Shown piece by piece: positions 24,863-33,899 of a stretch of DNA of 64,000 bases (position 1 is the stretch's first letter; every line of letters starts with the position of its first letter). The notes beneath the pieces were generated by a model. The model searched no databases. It was not told where the DNA came from and was given only the letters and a program-made list of their open reading frames with translations. Position numbers and translations under genes: made by a program. The stretch is from a bacterium 1XD42-76 (GTDB lineage Bacteria > Bacillota > Clostridia > Lachnospirales > Lachnospiraceae): assembly GCA_009917545.1 (NCBI GenBank), contig QZDW01000010.1:62001-126000 (forward strand). Reading direction: 5' to 3'.

Positions 24863-27277
24863 ATGAAAAATAGAGATGTGGAAATTCTGGCTCCGGCCGG
24901 TTCTTTTGAGGGTATGACAGCTTCTGTAAATGCCGGCGCAGACGCCGTATATATTGGAGGAAGCCGCTTCGGCGCGCGTGCCTATGCGAACAATCTGGAT
25001 GAGGAGGCTATGCTGCGCGCAATTGACTTTATGCACCTGCACGGCAGACGTATCTATATGACGGTCAATACGCTGGTGAAAGAACGGGAATTTGCCGGGC
25101 TTTTCGATTATATGAAGCCGTATTATGAGGCAGGACTGGACGCAGCCTTAGTTCAGGATTTGGGAGTGTTTTCTTTTATGAGAGAGTATTTTCCCGAACT
25201 TCCCCTGCATGTGAGCACGCAGATGACAGTGACAGGGAAGTACAGCGCTGCTGACTTAAAGCGGATGGGGGCAGTGCGTGTGGTGCCTGCGAGGGAGCTT
25301 TCTCTGGAGGAAATCCGGGAAATCTATACGAGTACCGGTATGGAGGTAGAGACGTTTGTCCACGGCGCACTCTGCTACTGCTATTCGGGTCAGTGTCTGT
25401 TTTCCAGTCTGCTTGGAGGCAGAAGCGGGAACCGGGGGCGCTGCGCCCAGACCTGCAGGCTGCCGTTCGACGTGCTGAGGGAAGGAAAGCGCCTGAACCG
25501 CAAAGATGATGTGTATCCGTTAAGTCTTAAGGATTTGTGCACGCTTGATCTCCTGCCGGATATTTTGGAGGCAGGAGTCTGCTCCCTAAAGATTGAAGGC
25601 AGAATGAAGAGTCCACGCTATGCGGCCGGAGTGACAGGGATTTACCGGAAATATGTCGATCGGTATCTGAAAGAAGGCCGTGAGGGCTACCATGTGGATA
25701 AGGCCGACCGACAGGTGCTTCTGGATTTATTTGACCGCGGCGGTCAGTCAGATGGCTATTATAAGCAGCATAATGGGCGCAATATGGTAGTATTAAAGGA
25801 AAAGCCGGCCTTTAAGGAGAGCAATCAGGAGCTGTTTGATTTCCTGGATGAACGATATGTGAAGCCGCAGACAAAGGAAACGATCAAAGGGACTGCATAT
25901 GTTGCAGTGGGACAGCCGGTACGCCTGACGGCAGAGTATGCGTTTCGCGGGCAGATGCTTTGTGAAGTTCTGGAAGAGCACGGAGAGGGAGAGAGCAGAC
26001 ATTTGGCCGAAAAAGCCGCCTGTGCGGCATCTCTCATTGTACAGGTGGAGGGGGATACAGCAGAAGCGGCCAGGAGCGCACCGGCAGATGAGGCGGGGAT
26101 CCGCAGGCAGCTGATGAAAACAGGCGATTCCCCGTTTGTGTTTGAATCGCTCAGAATTGAAATAAAAGGAGACGTGTTTGTTCCGGTACAGTCGATCAAC
26201 AGGCTGCGCAGGGAACTCCTTACTAAGCTGGAGGCTGCGGTTGTGGAACGGTATCGGCGTTCAACCGGTTCGCATAAGACAGGCAGGACATACACAGGTA
26301 CAGAAAAAGAAGTCTGCCGGGAGAATGCAGAGGTATGGCTGGAAGGTGATTCCATGCCTGCAAAAGAAACACGGCCGCAGTATGATTCCATGCCTGCCAC
26401 GACTGATAAAGGGCAATCCCTTCCTGAGCTGACAGTACTGGCGAGTAAAAGAGAGCAGCTGAATGCCGTTCTTTCATGCATGGAAGCATGGATGGCAGCA
26501 GATCGGGAATCTCAATATGTGCCTGGTGCGCTGAGGGCAGGGATCTACCTTGCCAGTGAGGAATTCGGCCCTGGTGAGTGGAAAGAGCTCGTATGTGCCT
26601 GCCACGTGAAAGGGATATCCTGCTATCTGATGCTGCCGCGTATCTTCCGGAACACGGCAGAGGAGTATTTTCTTAAGAATCTGGCAGACTTAAAGGATGC
26701 AGGATTTGACGCTTTCGGGGCGGCTTCGATGGAGGAGCCGGGGTTTCTCAGAAAATATCTGCCCCAGGCGCCCGTTTTTTTCGACCACGGCATGTACTGC
26801 TTTAATCAACGGGCGGCAGCTGCCATGAAGGAATATGGTGCGTCGCGGGTGACAGTTCCGGTGGAATTAAACCGGCACGAGATTGCGGAAGCGGGGGTGA
26901 GAGGAGAGATCTTGCTCTACGGGTATCTGCCGGTGATGGTCTCGGCCCAGTGTATCAAAAAAACGACGGAGAGCTGCACAAAAAAAGAGGAGCTTTTGTA
27001 TCTCAGGGACCGAAAGGGGAAAGAATTCCCTGTAAGGAACACGTGCCGCTTTTGCTATAATACGATCTACAATTCGGCGCCCCTTTCCCTGGCAGGGCTG
27101 TCAGAGGAGGTAAAACGGCTTCCGGCAGCTGCCTGGCGGCTCAATTTTACGATTGAGGACAGAAAGGAGACGGAAGCAGTTCTGACGGATTTTTACAGGG
27201 AGTATGTACTTGAGGGCTTTGGCGTACATTCTGGACGGGAGTTTACGAGAGGCCATTTTAAGCGTGGAGTGGAGTAG
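24863..27277 (+). CDS. Peptidase U32 family protein (TrhP/YrrO-like) with DUF3656-type C terminus
   Basis: The preferred ATG at 24863, 6 nt after TAGGAG, gives 804 aa; the ATG at 24857 abuts that site. The U32 core includes ILAPAGSFEGMTASVNAGADAVYIGG, STQMTVT, FVHGALCYCYSGQC and the Cys-rich GNRGRCAQTCR, followed by LKIEGRMKSPRYAA. U32 members once called collagenases include enzymes of tRNA wobble-uridine hydroxylation (TrhP). The second half carries the extra module of long U32 proteins, here with a low-complexity insertion (~residues 450-530). A tRNA-modification role is likely by homology; proteolysis is not supported. Confidence 0.88.
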   Translation: MKNRDVEILAPAGSFEGMTASVNAGADAVYIGGSRFGARAYANNLDEEAMLRAIDFMHLHGRRIYMTVNTLVKEREFAGLFDYMKPYYEAGLDAALVQDLGVFSFMREYFPELPLHVSTQMTVTGKYSAADLKRMGAVRVVPARELSLEEIREIYTSTGMEVETFVHGALCYCYSGQCLFSSLLGGRSGNRGRCAQTCRLPFDVLREGKRLNRKDDVYPLSLKDLCTLDLLPDILEAGVCSLKIEGRMKSPRYAAGVTGIYRKYVDRYLKEGREGYHVDKADRQVLLDLFDRGGQSDGYYKQHNGRNMVVLKEKPAFKESNQELFDFLDERYVKPQTKETIKGTAYVAVGQPVRLTAEYAFRGQMLCEVLEEHGEGESRHLAEKAACAASLIVQVEGDTAEAARSAPADEAGIRRQLMKTGDSPFVFESLRIEIKGDVFVPVQSINRLRRELLTKLEAAVVERYRRSTGSHKTGRTYTGTEKEVCRENAEVWLEGDSMPAKETRPQYDSMPATTDKGQSLPELTVLASKREQLNAVLSCMEAWMAADRESQYVPGALRAGIYLASEEFGPGEWKELVCACHVKGISCYLMLPRIFRNTAEEYFLKNLADLKDAGFDAFGAASMEEPGFLRKYLPQAPVFFDHGMYCFNQRAAAAMKEYGASRVTVPVELNRHEIAEAGVRGEILLYGYLPVMVSAQCIKKTTESCTKKEELLYLRDRKGKEFPVRNTCRFCYNTIYNSAPLSLAGLSEEVKRLPAAAWRLNFTIEDRKETEAVLTDFYREYVLEGFGVHSGREFTRGHFKRGVE

Positions 27278-27285
27278 GAGACAGT

Positions 27286-28608
27286 ATGACAAACCTGGTG
27301 GCGGGGATTTCCAGATATCTGATTATTTTACTGATTACGATTTACACTTATTATAATTTCCGCTTCTTCTCCATGAAGGATGAGGAGGGAAGAAACCGTG
27401 CTGTAAGAAGGCAGCTGATCTGCATGTTTATGCTGCATTTTCTTGCAAACCTGGTGATTTTTTTGAATACGGATTCCCGGCTGCTGGCCGCCTTTTACTG
27501 CGCACAGCTGTTGTTTTTTGCGGGCTATCTTTCCCTTTACCGCCTTTTTTACAGAAATGTGTCGCGGCTGCTTCTCAATAATACCTGTATGCTTTTGTGT
27601 ACAAGCTTTATCATGCTGACGCGGCTGAATCCTAATCGCGCTATACGCCAGTTCGTGATCGCTGCGCTGGCCGCGGCTGTCACTTTGGTGATTCCGTTTG
27701 TGATCGACCGTGTCTGGCAGCTTGCCAGTATTCCCTGGCTGTACGCGGCATTGGGACTGACTCTGCTTCTGGCCGTATTTTTTAGCGGTGATACCTCGTA
27801 TGGGGCAAGGCTTTCTTTACATGTCGGAGGATTTTCCGTCCAGCCCTCAGAGTTTGTGAAAATCAGCTTTGTGTTTTTTATTGCCGCCATGTTTTACCGT
27901 TCAAGTACCTTTAAAAACGTGGTTCTGACTACGGCTGCCGCTGCTCTGCATGTATTGCTTCTCACTGCTTCAAAAGATTTGGGAGGAGCGTTGATCTATT
28001 TCATCGCTTATCTGGCAATGCTCTTTGTGGCGACCTCGAACACGATATATCTGGGGCTTGGACTGGGGGGTGGAGCAGGTGCCTCAGTAATGGCATATCG
28101 GCTGTTTCCGCATGTAAGGAGACGGGTCGATGCCTGGACGGATCCCTGGAAGGATGTTGCAGATTCAGGATATCAGACAGCGCAGGCTTTGTTTGCCATT
28201 GGCACAGGAGGCTGGTTTGGAGTGGGGCTTTATCAGGGAATGCCGGAAAAAATCCCTGTGGTGGACAAGGATTTCCTGTTTGCTGCTGTCGCCGAGGAGC
28301 TGGGAGGCCTGTATGCACTCTGCCTTTTGCTGATCTGCCTGGGCTGTTTTCTGCAGTTCATGCTGCTTGCCTTCCGCCTGCAGGCCATGTTTTATAAACA
28401 GCTGGCCGTAGGTCTGGGGACAGTCTACATCACACAGGTATTCCTTACAATAGGCGGCGTGACAAAATTTATTCCCCTGACTGGCGTGACCTTACCTTTT
28501 GTCAGCTATGGCGGAAGCTCGATGTTTGCCACCTTTATCATTTTTGGCGTCATCCAGGGCCTTTATATTCTGAAGGAGAACGAGGAGGAAGACGATGAAG
28601 AAGGATAA
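27286..28608 (+). CDS. SEDS-family peptidoglycan polymerase (FtsW/RodA/SpoVE type)
   Basis: This 440-aa protein with about ten membrane segments has the SEDS signatures PSEFVKISF, KDLGGALIYFIAYLAML and the GGVTKFIPLTGVTLPFVSYGGSSM block. SEDS proteins polymerise lipid II glycan strands and work with a class B PBP. That partner is encoded immediately downstream with a 14-nt overlap. The N-terminal ~130 residues form four extra hydrophobic stretches. No mreBCD or divisome genes adjoin, so this could be a second, special-purpose pair (for example sporulation). AGGAGA precedes the start. Confidence 0.92.
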   Translation: MTNLVAGISRYLIILLITIYTYYNFRFFSMKDEEGRNRAVRRQLICMFMLHFLANLVIFLNTDSRLLAAFYCAQLLFFAGYLSLYRLFYRNVSRLLLNNTCMLLCTSFIMLTRLNPNRAIRQFVIAALAAAVTLVIPFVIDRVWQLASIPWLYAALGLTLLLAVFFSGDTSYGARLSLHVGGFSVQPSEFVKISFVFFIAAMFYRSSTFKNVVLTTAAAALHVLLLTASKDLGGALIYFIAYLAMLFVATSNTIYLGLGLGGGAGASVMAYRLFPHVRRRVDAWTDPWKDVADSGYQTAQALFAIGTGGWFGVGLYQGMPEKIPVVDKDFLFAAVAEELGGLYALCLLLICLGCFLQFMLLAFRLQAMFYKQLAVGLGTVYITQVFLTIGGVTKFIPLTGVTLPFVSYGGSSMFATFIIFGVIQGLYILKENEEEDDEEG

Positions 28609-30022
28609 CGCGGGCCAAAAGGCAGACCGGAGCATTCTCCTGTTTTCCTATTTCGTGTCAGCTCTGTTTCTCAGTATGGCGGTGTATATGGGGGTTTTTA
28701 TTGAAACCCGGGGCGAGGAGGTTACAAATCACCCATATAATGCCAGGCTTGCGAGTCTGGCAGACAGAGTGGTAAGAGGAAGTATTCTTGGAAATGACGG
28801 GACGGTTCTGGCACGAACGGTGACAGACGAAGAGGGGAATGAGACGAGAGAGTATCCCTTTGGCAGCCTCTTTGCACATGTAGTCGGGTATGCGGCTCCC
28901 GGAAAAACAGGGCTTGAATCGTATGCCAATTTTTACCTTTTAAGCTCTCACGATAGTCTTTCCCATCGCATCATGAAAGAACTTTCCGATGAAAAACAGA
29001 CAGGGGATAATGTAGTGACGACGCTCGATGTGGGACTCCAGCAGATTGCTTCGGATGCTCTGGGGGACAGGCGGGGTGCAGTAATTGCGATGGAACCGGA
29101 TACGGGAAAGATTCTGGCGATGGTGTCAAAGCCTTCCTTTGATCCCAACAGGGCAGAGGACGACTGGCAGGAGCTGACTGGCGGGGACAGTACGGAGGCC
29201 AGGCTTTTAAACCGGGCAACACAGGGAGTATATCCACCAGGCTCTACCTTTAAAATCATAACTGCACTTGAATATATGCGGGAGCATCCGGGAGAATACA
29301 GCTCCTGTCAGTTTGACTGCAGCGGAATCTATCTGTATCAGTCCTATCAAATCCAGTGTTTTAAACGGACCGCCCACGGCAACGAGGATTTCGCAGAAGC
29401 TTTTGCCAATTCATGTAACGGTGCATTTGCAAAGCTGGGGCCGGAGCTGGATCTCGAGGCCTATGGGAATCTGTGCGTACAGCTTTTATTCAACAGAGAG
29501 CTGCCGATTGCCATTCCGTACAGTAAAAGCATTTTCCGCATGAGTCCGCAGGCAGAGAGTTGGGAGATTCTCCAGACCGTCATCGGGCAGGGTGGGACAC
29601 TCATCACGCCAATGCATAATCTGATGATTATTTCTGCCATCGCGAATGGGGGCATTCTCATGAATCCGTATTTTATCGACCACGTGGAAAATGCGGGCGG
29701 GCAGACCATTAAGAAGTTTATGCCGTCCGTATATGGGGAGCTGATGGTGGCAAACGAGGCCCATGCTCTCACAGAGCTCCTTACCGAAGTTGTATTGGAG
29801 GGCACCGGATCGGCTGTGCGGACGGAGGCGTATCAGGCCGCAGGCAAGACCGGCTCAGCCGAATTTGATAAGGCCAAGGAAACGCATGCCTGGTTTGTCG
29901 GATTTGCGCCGGTGGAGAATCCGAAGATTGCTGTCTGCGTGATCGTGGAGGAAGGCGGTTCCGGAGGGAGCACGGCAGCTCCGATCGCACGGAAGCTGTT
30001 CGATGCTTACCTGCTCCCGTAG
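28595..30022 (+). CDS. Class B penicillin-binding protein (PbpA-like transpeptidase)
   Basis: This 475-aa protein has one N-terminal membrane anchor (residues ~14-34) and a short pedestal. The transpeptidase domain carries SxxK in STFKI near residue 217, SxN in NSCNG near 272 and KTGSAE near 417. It would cross-link peptidoglycan stems outside the membrane, together with the overlapping SEDS protein. It is short for the class and lacks PASTA domains, resembling the PbpA that pairs with RodA in actinobacteria and the lone pairs of Clostridia. Confidence 0.93.
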   Translation: MKKDNAGQKADRSILLFSYFVSALFLSMAVYMGVFIETRGEEVTNHPYNARLASLADRVVRGSILGNDGTVLARTVTDEEGNETREYPFGSLFAHVVGYAAPGKTGLESYANFYLLSSHDSLSHRIMKELSDEKQTGDNVVTTLDVGLQQIASDALGDRRGAVIAMEPDTGKILAMVSKPSFDPNRAEDDWQELTGGDSTEARLLNRATQGVYPPGSTFKIITALEYMREHPGEYSSCQFDCSGIYLYQSYQIQCFKRTAHGNEDFAEAFANSCNGAFAKLGPELDLEAYGNLCVQLLFNRELPIAIPYSKSIFRMSPQAESWEILQTVIGQGGTLITPMHNLMIISAIANGGILMNPYFIDHVENAGGQTIKKFMPSVYGELMVANEAHALTELLTEVVLEGTGSAVRTEAYQAAGKTGSAEFDKAKETHAWFVGFAPVENPKIAVCVIVEEGGSGGSTAAPIARKLFDAYLLP

Positions 30023-30274
30023 AGTGAAAAGGTAATGGGCCATTTACCCCAAACCATTGATACCGGGCCAGTGTCAAAGACACAGTGTAACTGCTCTGCA
30101 GAATCGTGAAAATGTATATTTTCTTTTACGGAAGAATGTGCTAGAATAATCGGGAAATAGTGGAAATTTGTAATCGTTCGGTTTTTTCGGAACATCTGCG
30201 AAATGCTATGTATGACGCTGCGGGAAAGGCATGGAACGTTTACAGAAATAGAAAACGACAGGAGTGTGGATTTT

Positions 30275-31294
30275 ATGAGAATTTTGGTGACGGGCGGAGC
30301 CGGGTATATCGGAAGCCATACGTGTCTGGAGCTGTTAAATCAGGGACATGAGGTCGTTGTATTTGACAATCTGAGCAATGCTTCCGAGGAATCATTAAAC
30401 CGGGTGAGGACACTTACAGGTAAAGAGCTGACTTTTTATAAGGCAGACATGCTGGACCGTGAGGCACTCAATCATATTTTCAGCAGGGAAAAGCTCGATG
30501 CGGTTATCCATTTTGCAGGGTTAAAAGCCGTGGGTGAATCGGTGGCAAAGCCTTTGGAATACTATTACAATAATATCACAGGAACCCTGGTACTTTGCGA
30601 TACGATGAGAAAGTATGGCGTGAAGAAGATCATTTTCAGCTCATCCGCGACTGTCTACGGCGATCCGGCTTATGTTCCGATCACAGAGGAATGCCCCAAG
30701 GGACAGTGTACGAATCCTTACGGCCAGACAAAGAGTATGCTTGAACAGATTCTTACAGATATCCAGAAGGCAGATCCGGAGTGGACGGTGATCCTGCTGC
30801 GTTACTTTAATCCGGTAGGCGCTCACGAGAGCGGGCAGATCGGAGAGGATCCGGAGGGTATCCCGAATAATCTGACGCCGTATATTACTCAGGTGGCTGT
30901 AGGCAAGCTCAAAGAGGTCGGTGTGTTTGGAAATGATTACGATACGCCGGACGGCACTGGAGTCCGTGACTATATCCATGTGATGGATCTGGCGGAAGGA
31001 CACGTAAAAGCATTGCAGAAGTTTGACGACGCCAACGGTGTGTATATTTATAATCTGGGAACAGGACAGGGTTACAGTGTTCTTGACATGATTCACGCAT
31101 TCTCCAGAGCTGTAGGCAGAGAGATTCCCTATGTGATTAAGCCGAGACGTGCAGGCGATATCGCAGCTTGCTATGCTGACCCGGCAAAGGCAAAGAAAGA
31201 GCTTGGATGGGAGGCCAGACGCGGAATTGATGAAATGTGCGCAGACGGCTGGAGATGGCAGTCCCAGAATCCCAACGGATACCGCGGGGCCTGA
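30275..31294 (+). CDS. galE: UDP-glucose 4-epimerase
   Basis: This 339-aa SDR enzyme interconverts UDP-galactose and UDP-glucose (Leloir pathway and surface-sugar synthesis). It has the NAD loop [10 protein letters not shown], the [11 protein letters not shown] segment, [10 protein letters not shown] and the catalytic YxxxK in NPYGQTKSM. The ATG at 30275 follows CAGGAG by 8-9 nt and gives the canonical MRILVTGG. It stands alone; galK and galT are not nearby. It could serve galactose released by the two alpha-galactosidases downstream. Confidence 0.97.
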   Translation: MRILVTGGAGYIGSHTCLELLNQGHEVVVFDNLSNASEESLNRVRTLTGKELTFYKADMLDREALNHIFSREKLDAVIHFAGLKAVGESVAKPLEYYYNNITGTLVLCDTMRKYGVKKIIFSSSATVYGDPAYVPITEECPKGQCTNPYGQTKSMLEQILTDIQKADPEWTVILLRYFNPVGAHESGQIGEDPEGIPNNLTPYITQVAVGKLKEVGVFGNDYDTPDGTGVRDYIHVMDLAEGHVKALQKFDDANGVYIYNLGTGQGYSVLDMIHAFSRAVGREIPYVIKPRRAGDIAACYADPAKAKKELGWEARRGIDEMCADGWRWQSQNPNGYRGA

Positions 31295-31370
31295 TTTACG
31301 CAACCCCTGATTTATGGAAACGGCGGACGGAGAGCAGGCACAGAAACGGCTGTATAACCGCGGGATATGA

Positions 31371-31700
31371 CTATGGAATCCGAATCGTATAGTCCTCGTT
31401 ATATTCCGGTAGAAAGAGGCGGAACGTATCCTCGGACAGCCATTCCATACTGAAGTGAGTCGTCTCCATGAAACCGCCGGCAGGATACTCCCATATCTTT
31501 TTTTTGCCGATAAGCAGCTGTTTGTAAACCGTAGGGCGGCAGACGAGATCGTAGTGGATGATGATGGTGTTTGTCCCTTCCGGCGACGTGTAGGTCTCGT
31601 GCTTCGGACAAAAAACAATATGGCAGCAGCTTCGGAAGAGGAATGTGAGAAACAGAAGGACAGTGATGAGAATTATATAGTTTAGATGGCGTCGTTTCAT
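31371..31700 (-). CDS. Small single-pass membrane protein, unknown
   Basis: This 109-aa protein starts at ATG 31700 after AGGAG. It has one hydrophobic segment (LNYIILITVLLFLTFLF) followed by SCC, so a lipidated or membrane-anchored extracytoplasmic domain of ~80 residues is likely. The pattern SPEGTNTIIIHYD vaguely recalls DUF5412-like proteins, which I cannot confirm. It has its own promoter and converges on galE. Confidence 0.7.
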   Translation of the reverse strand: MKRRHLNYIILITVLLFLTFLFRSCCHIVFCPKHETYTSPEGTNTIIIHYDLVCRPTVYKQLLIGKKKIWEYPAGGFMETTHFSMEWLSEDTFRLFLPEYNEDYTIRIP

Positions 31701-31749
31701 GGTATCTCCTGTTATGGGAAACATTTATGATATTTTTTCTATAATATAA

Positions 31750-31778
31750 AGTATAGCACACCCCGTTTTTTCTGTCAA
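31750..31778 (-). promoter_or_regulatory. Sigma-A promoter of the small membrane protein gene
   Basis: On the minus strand TTGACA (31773-31778) and TATACT (31750-31755) are exactly 17 nt apart. Confidence 0.85.
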
Positions 31779-31871
31779 AACCACCTGTCTGCCAGCCAAA
31801 AGCCCGTGACTGGCAGACAGGCCGCAGCATATGCCTTACGTGCTGTTCCAAAGTGCTGCCAAAAACTGTAG

Positions 31872-31900
31872 TTGCAAATCTTTCTGAAAAGAAGTATACT
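31872..31900 (+). promoter_or_regulatory. Sigma-A promoter of the Nudix gene
   Basis: TTGCAA (31872-31877), a 17-nt spacer and TATACT (31895-31900) lie about 70 nt before the ATG. Confidence 0.8.
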
Positions 31901-31968
31901 TAAACCAAGCATACGATACACACCACAGGGGCGGGACCTGTGCCTGTCCTTCATCAGGAGGGATTGCA

Positions 31969-32421
31969 ATGATAGAAGCAATAAGCTGTGGCGGTGTGGT
32001 TATTTTTCGAGGTAAGATACTTGTCCTTTACAAAAACTATAAGAATAAATATGAGGGATGGGTTCTGCCGAAGGGAACTGTAGAAGCAGGTGAAGAGTAT
32101 AAGGAGACAGCGCTTAGGGAAGTGAAGGAGGAAACAGGTGTTGCGGCCTCGATTATCAAATATATCGGTAAGAGCCAATATTCCTTCAGCACGCCTCAGG
32201 ATACAGTGGAAAAAGACGTACATTGGTATCTGATGATGGCTGACAGCTATTACAGCAAACCACAGCGGGAGGAATACTTTGTGGATTCCGGTTATTACAA
32301 ATTTTACGAAGCCTATCATCTCTTAAAATTTTCCAATGAAAAGCAGATTTTGGAGAAGGCATATGGCGAATATCTGGATTTGAAGCGGAGTAACCTCTGG
32401 GGAAATAAGAAATATTTTTAA
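31969..32421 (+). CDS. Nudix hydrolase
   Basis: This 150-aa enzyme has a complete Nudix box (GTVEAGEEYKETALREVKEETGV), the Mg-binding motif that hydrolyses nucleoside diphosphates linked to another group. LPKGTVE and the following FxxPQDTVEKDVHWYLM segment resemble the Ap4A/housecleaning group. The substrate is not readable. AGGAGG precedes the start by 7 nt. Confidence 0.93.
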   Translation: MIEAISCGGVVIFRGKILVLYKNYKNKYEGWVLPKGTVEAGEEYKETALREVKEETGVAASIIKYIGKSQYSFSTPQDTVEKDVHWYLMMADSYYSKPQREEYFVDSGYYKFYEAYHLLKFSNEKQILEKAYGEYLDLKRSNLWGNKKYF

Positions 32422-32467
32422 AGGGGATGTTGCAAAACGATGGCTTTATGCAGTATCCCTGATAAAT

Positions 32468-32510
32468 CGGGCAGAAGGCAGGTGAGAAATCATTTGTTTT
32501 CTGCCCGTTT
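32468..32510 (+). terminator. Probable terminator downstream of the Nudix gene
   Basis: A 9-bp stem cgggcagaa/ttctgcccg (32468-32476 with 32499-32507) is followed by ttt. The rest of the 626-bp gap to 33047 is mostly the tandem repeat array. Confidence 0.5.
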
Positions 32511-32593
32511 AATGCCCTGCAACGGCACAGAGTACTCTGCTTTGCCGGCAGGGCCGGCGCAGACGGATCTGAACTGTTACAGCACCTTACTGA

Positions 32594-33023
32594 TGAAAGT
32601 CCGCCGCCGACAGGCGGCATAGATTCAGGTATGCCCAATGCGCCTGACTACTTTCATTCCTGGTGGTGCGCTCACCTGTGGGCGCAGGAAGGTTTACTGT
32701 GAAAGTCCATCGCCGACAGGCGATCTAAGTTCAGGTATGCCCAATGCGCCTGACTACTTTCATTCTTGGTGGTGCGCTCACCTGTGGGCGCAGGAAGGTT
32801 TACTGTGAAAGTCCATCGCCGACAGGCGATCTAAGTTCAGGTATGCCCAATGCGCCTGACTACTTTCATTCTTGGTGGTGCGCTCACCTGTGGGCGCAGG
32901 AAGGTTTACTGTGAAAGTCCATCGCCGACAGGCGATCTAAGTTCAGGTATGCCCAATGCGCCTGACTACTTTCATTCTTGGTGGTGCGCTCACCTGTGGG
33001 CGCAGGAAGGTTACTGTGAAAGC
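32594..33023 (+). repeat. Tandem array of the structured intergenic repeat (4 copies plus start of a fifth)
   Basis: Units begin at 32594, 32700, 32806 and 32912, an exact 106-bp period; a truncated fifth start (tgaaagc) lies at 33017. Units 2 and 3 are identical, unit 4 differs by one lost T, and unit 1 differs mainly in the inner hairpin. Each has the outer tgaaagt/actttca stem, an inner 6-bp hairpin (gccgcc/ggcggc in unit 1, atcgcc/ggcgat in the others) and the 3' stem cctg or cttg with cagg. There are no spacers between units, so this is not CRISPR. It ends 25 nt before the amidohydrolase ATG. Confidence 0.95.
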
Positions 33024-33047
33024 TCACTATGCAGGGGAGGCAGTGGT

Positions 33048-33857
33048 ATGAAAATCATTGACGCACATCTTCATTTTTGTCCTGGCTATGCGCACTTTGA
33101 CGAGATTGCCAGGATGGCCGGACATGAGAATACAGAAGCACATTTGAAGGCACAGTACGAAAAATATGGTATTAGCCGCGGGATTGTCATGGGAAACCGG
33201 GAGATTGAGCCCCAAAAGCACATCTATCCCGAATTTTTAAATTACTGTATTGGCATTGACAGAAGCTATATGAGCGGGCACAGCCTTACAGACGCATATG
33301 ATATGGTGGAAATGAATTTAAAGCGCAGGGAATGTGTTGGTATCAAACTGTATCCGGGCTATAACAGGACTTATATTTACGATAAACAGTATGAGCCCGT
33401 CTATGAGCTGGCAGAATCATACAAAAAGCCGGTGGCAGTCCATATGGGCCAGACGGCCGGGTCGCGGGCATACTTAAAATACAGCCATCCGCTTACCCTG
33501 GACGAGACGGCGGCCTCTCATCCCGGAGTCCGGTTCGTGATGTGCCATTTCGGCAATCCGTGGCTGATGGACGCGGCGGCTGTGACAGAGAAAAATGAAA
33601 ATGTGGCAGTGGATCTCTCCGGCCTTCTGGAGGGAAAGATTCATTTCCCTGATCTGCTTGAAACGCAGAGAGGTTATTTCGATACCCTGCATACCTGGAT
33701 CTCGTACTGCAGCTGTTATGAGAAATTTATGTTTGGTACAGACTGGCCGCTCGCAAACTATGGGGATTATATTGAGATGGTACAATGGCTGATCCCGGAG
33801 ACGTATCATGAGCAGGTCTTTTCCCGCTCAGCAGAAGAGTGGTATGGTCTGAAATAA
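33048..33857 (+). CDS. Amidohydrolase-2 family metal-dependent hydrolase
   Basis: The ATG at 33048 follows GGGGAGG and gives 269 aa; the frame continues upstream through the repeat array but that part is not family sequence. TIM-barrel metal motifs are seen: IIDAHLHFCPG at the start, AVHMGQT, FVMCHFGNP and FGTDWPLANYG near the end. The family includes decarboxylases and lactone or ester hydrolases such as the LigI/ACMSD group; the substrate is unknown. It is followed 42 nt later by the alpha-galactosidase gene, suggesting co-transcription. Confidence 0.88.
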   Translation: MKIIDAHLHFCPGYAHFDEIARMAGHENTEAHLKAQYEKYGISRGIVMGNREIEPQKHIYPEFLNYCIGIDRSYMSGHSLTDAYDMVEMNLKRRECVGIKLYPGYNRTYIYDKQYEPVYELAESYKKPVAVHMGQTAGSRAYLKYSHPLTLDETAASHPGVRFVMCHFGNPWLMDAAAVTEKNENVAVDLSGLLEGKIHFPDLLETQRGYFDTLHTWISYCSCYEKFMFGTDWPLANYGDYIEMVQWLIPETYHEQVFSRSAEEWYGLK

Positions 33858-33899
33858 AAGAAGAACATATGAAGAAGGACATATAAGGAGAGAAACGAT

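Noticed and set aside
30641-31618. 325-codon minus-strand open frame over galE
   Set aside because: Antisense to galE, no start signals, no recognisable domain.
32594-33023. CRISPR array
   Set aside because: The 106-bp units are contiguous without unique spacers, and no cas genes are near.
32850-33047. N-terminal extension of the amidohydrolase through the repeat array
   Set aside because: The frame stays open through the repeat but the family start MKIIDAHLHF with GGGGAGG is at 33048.
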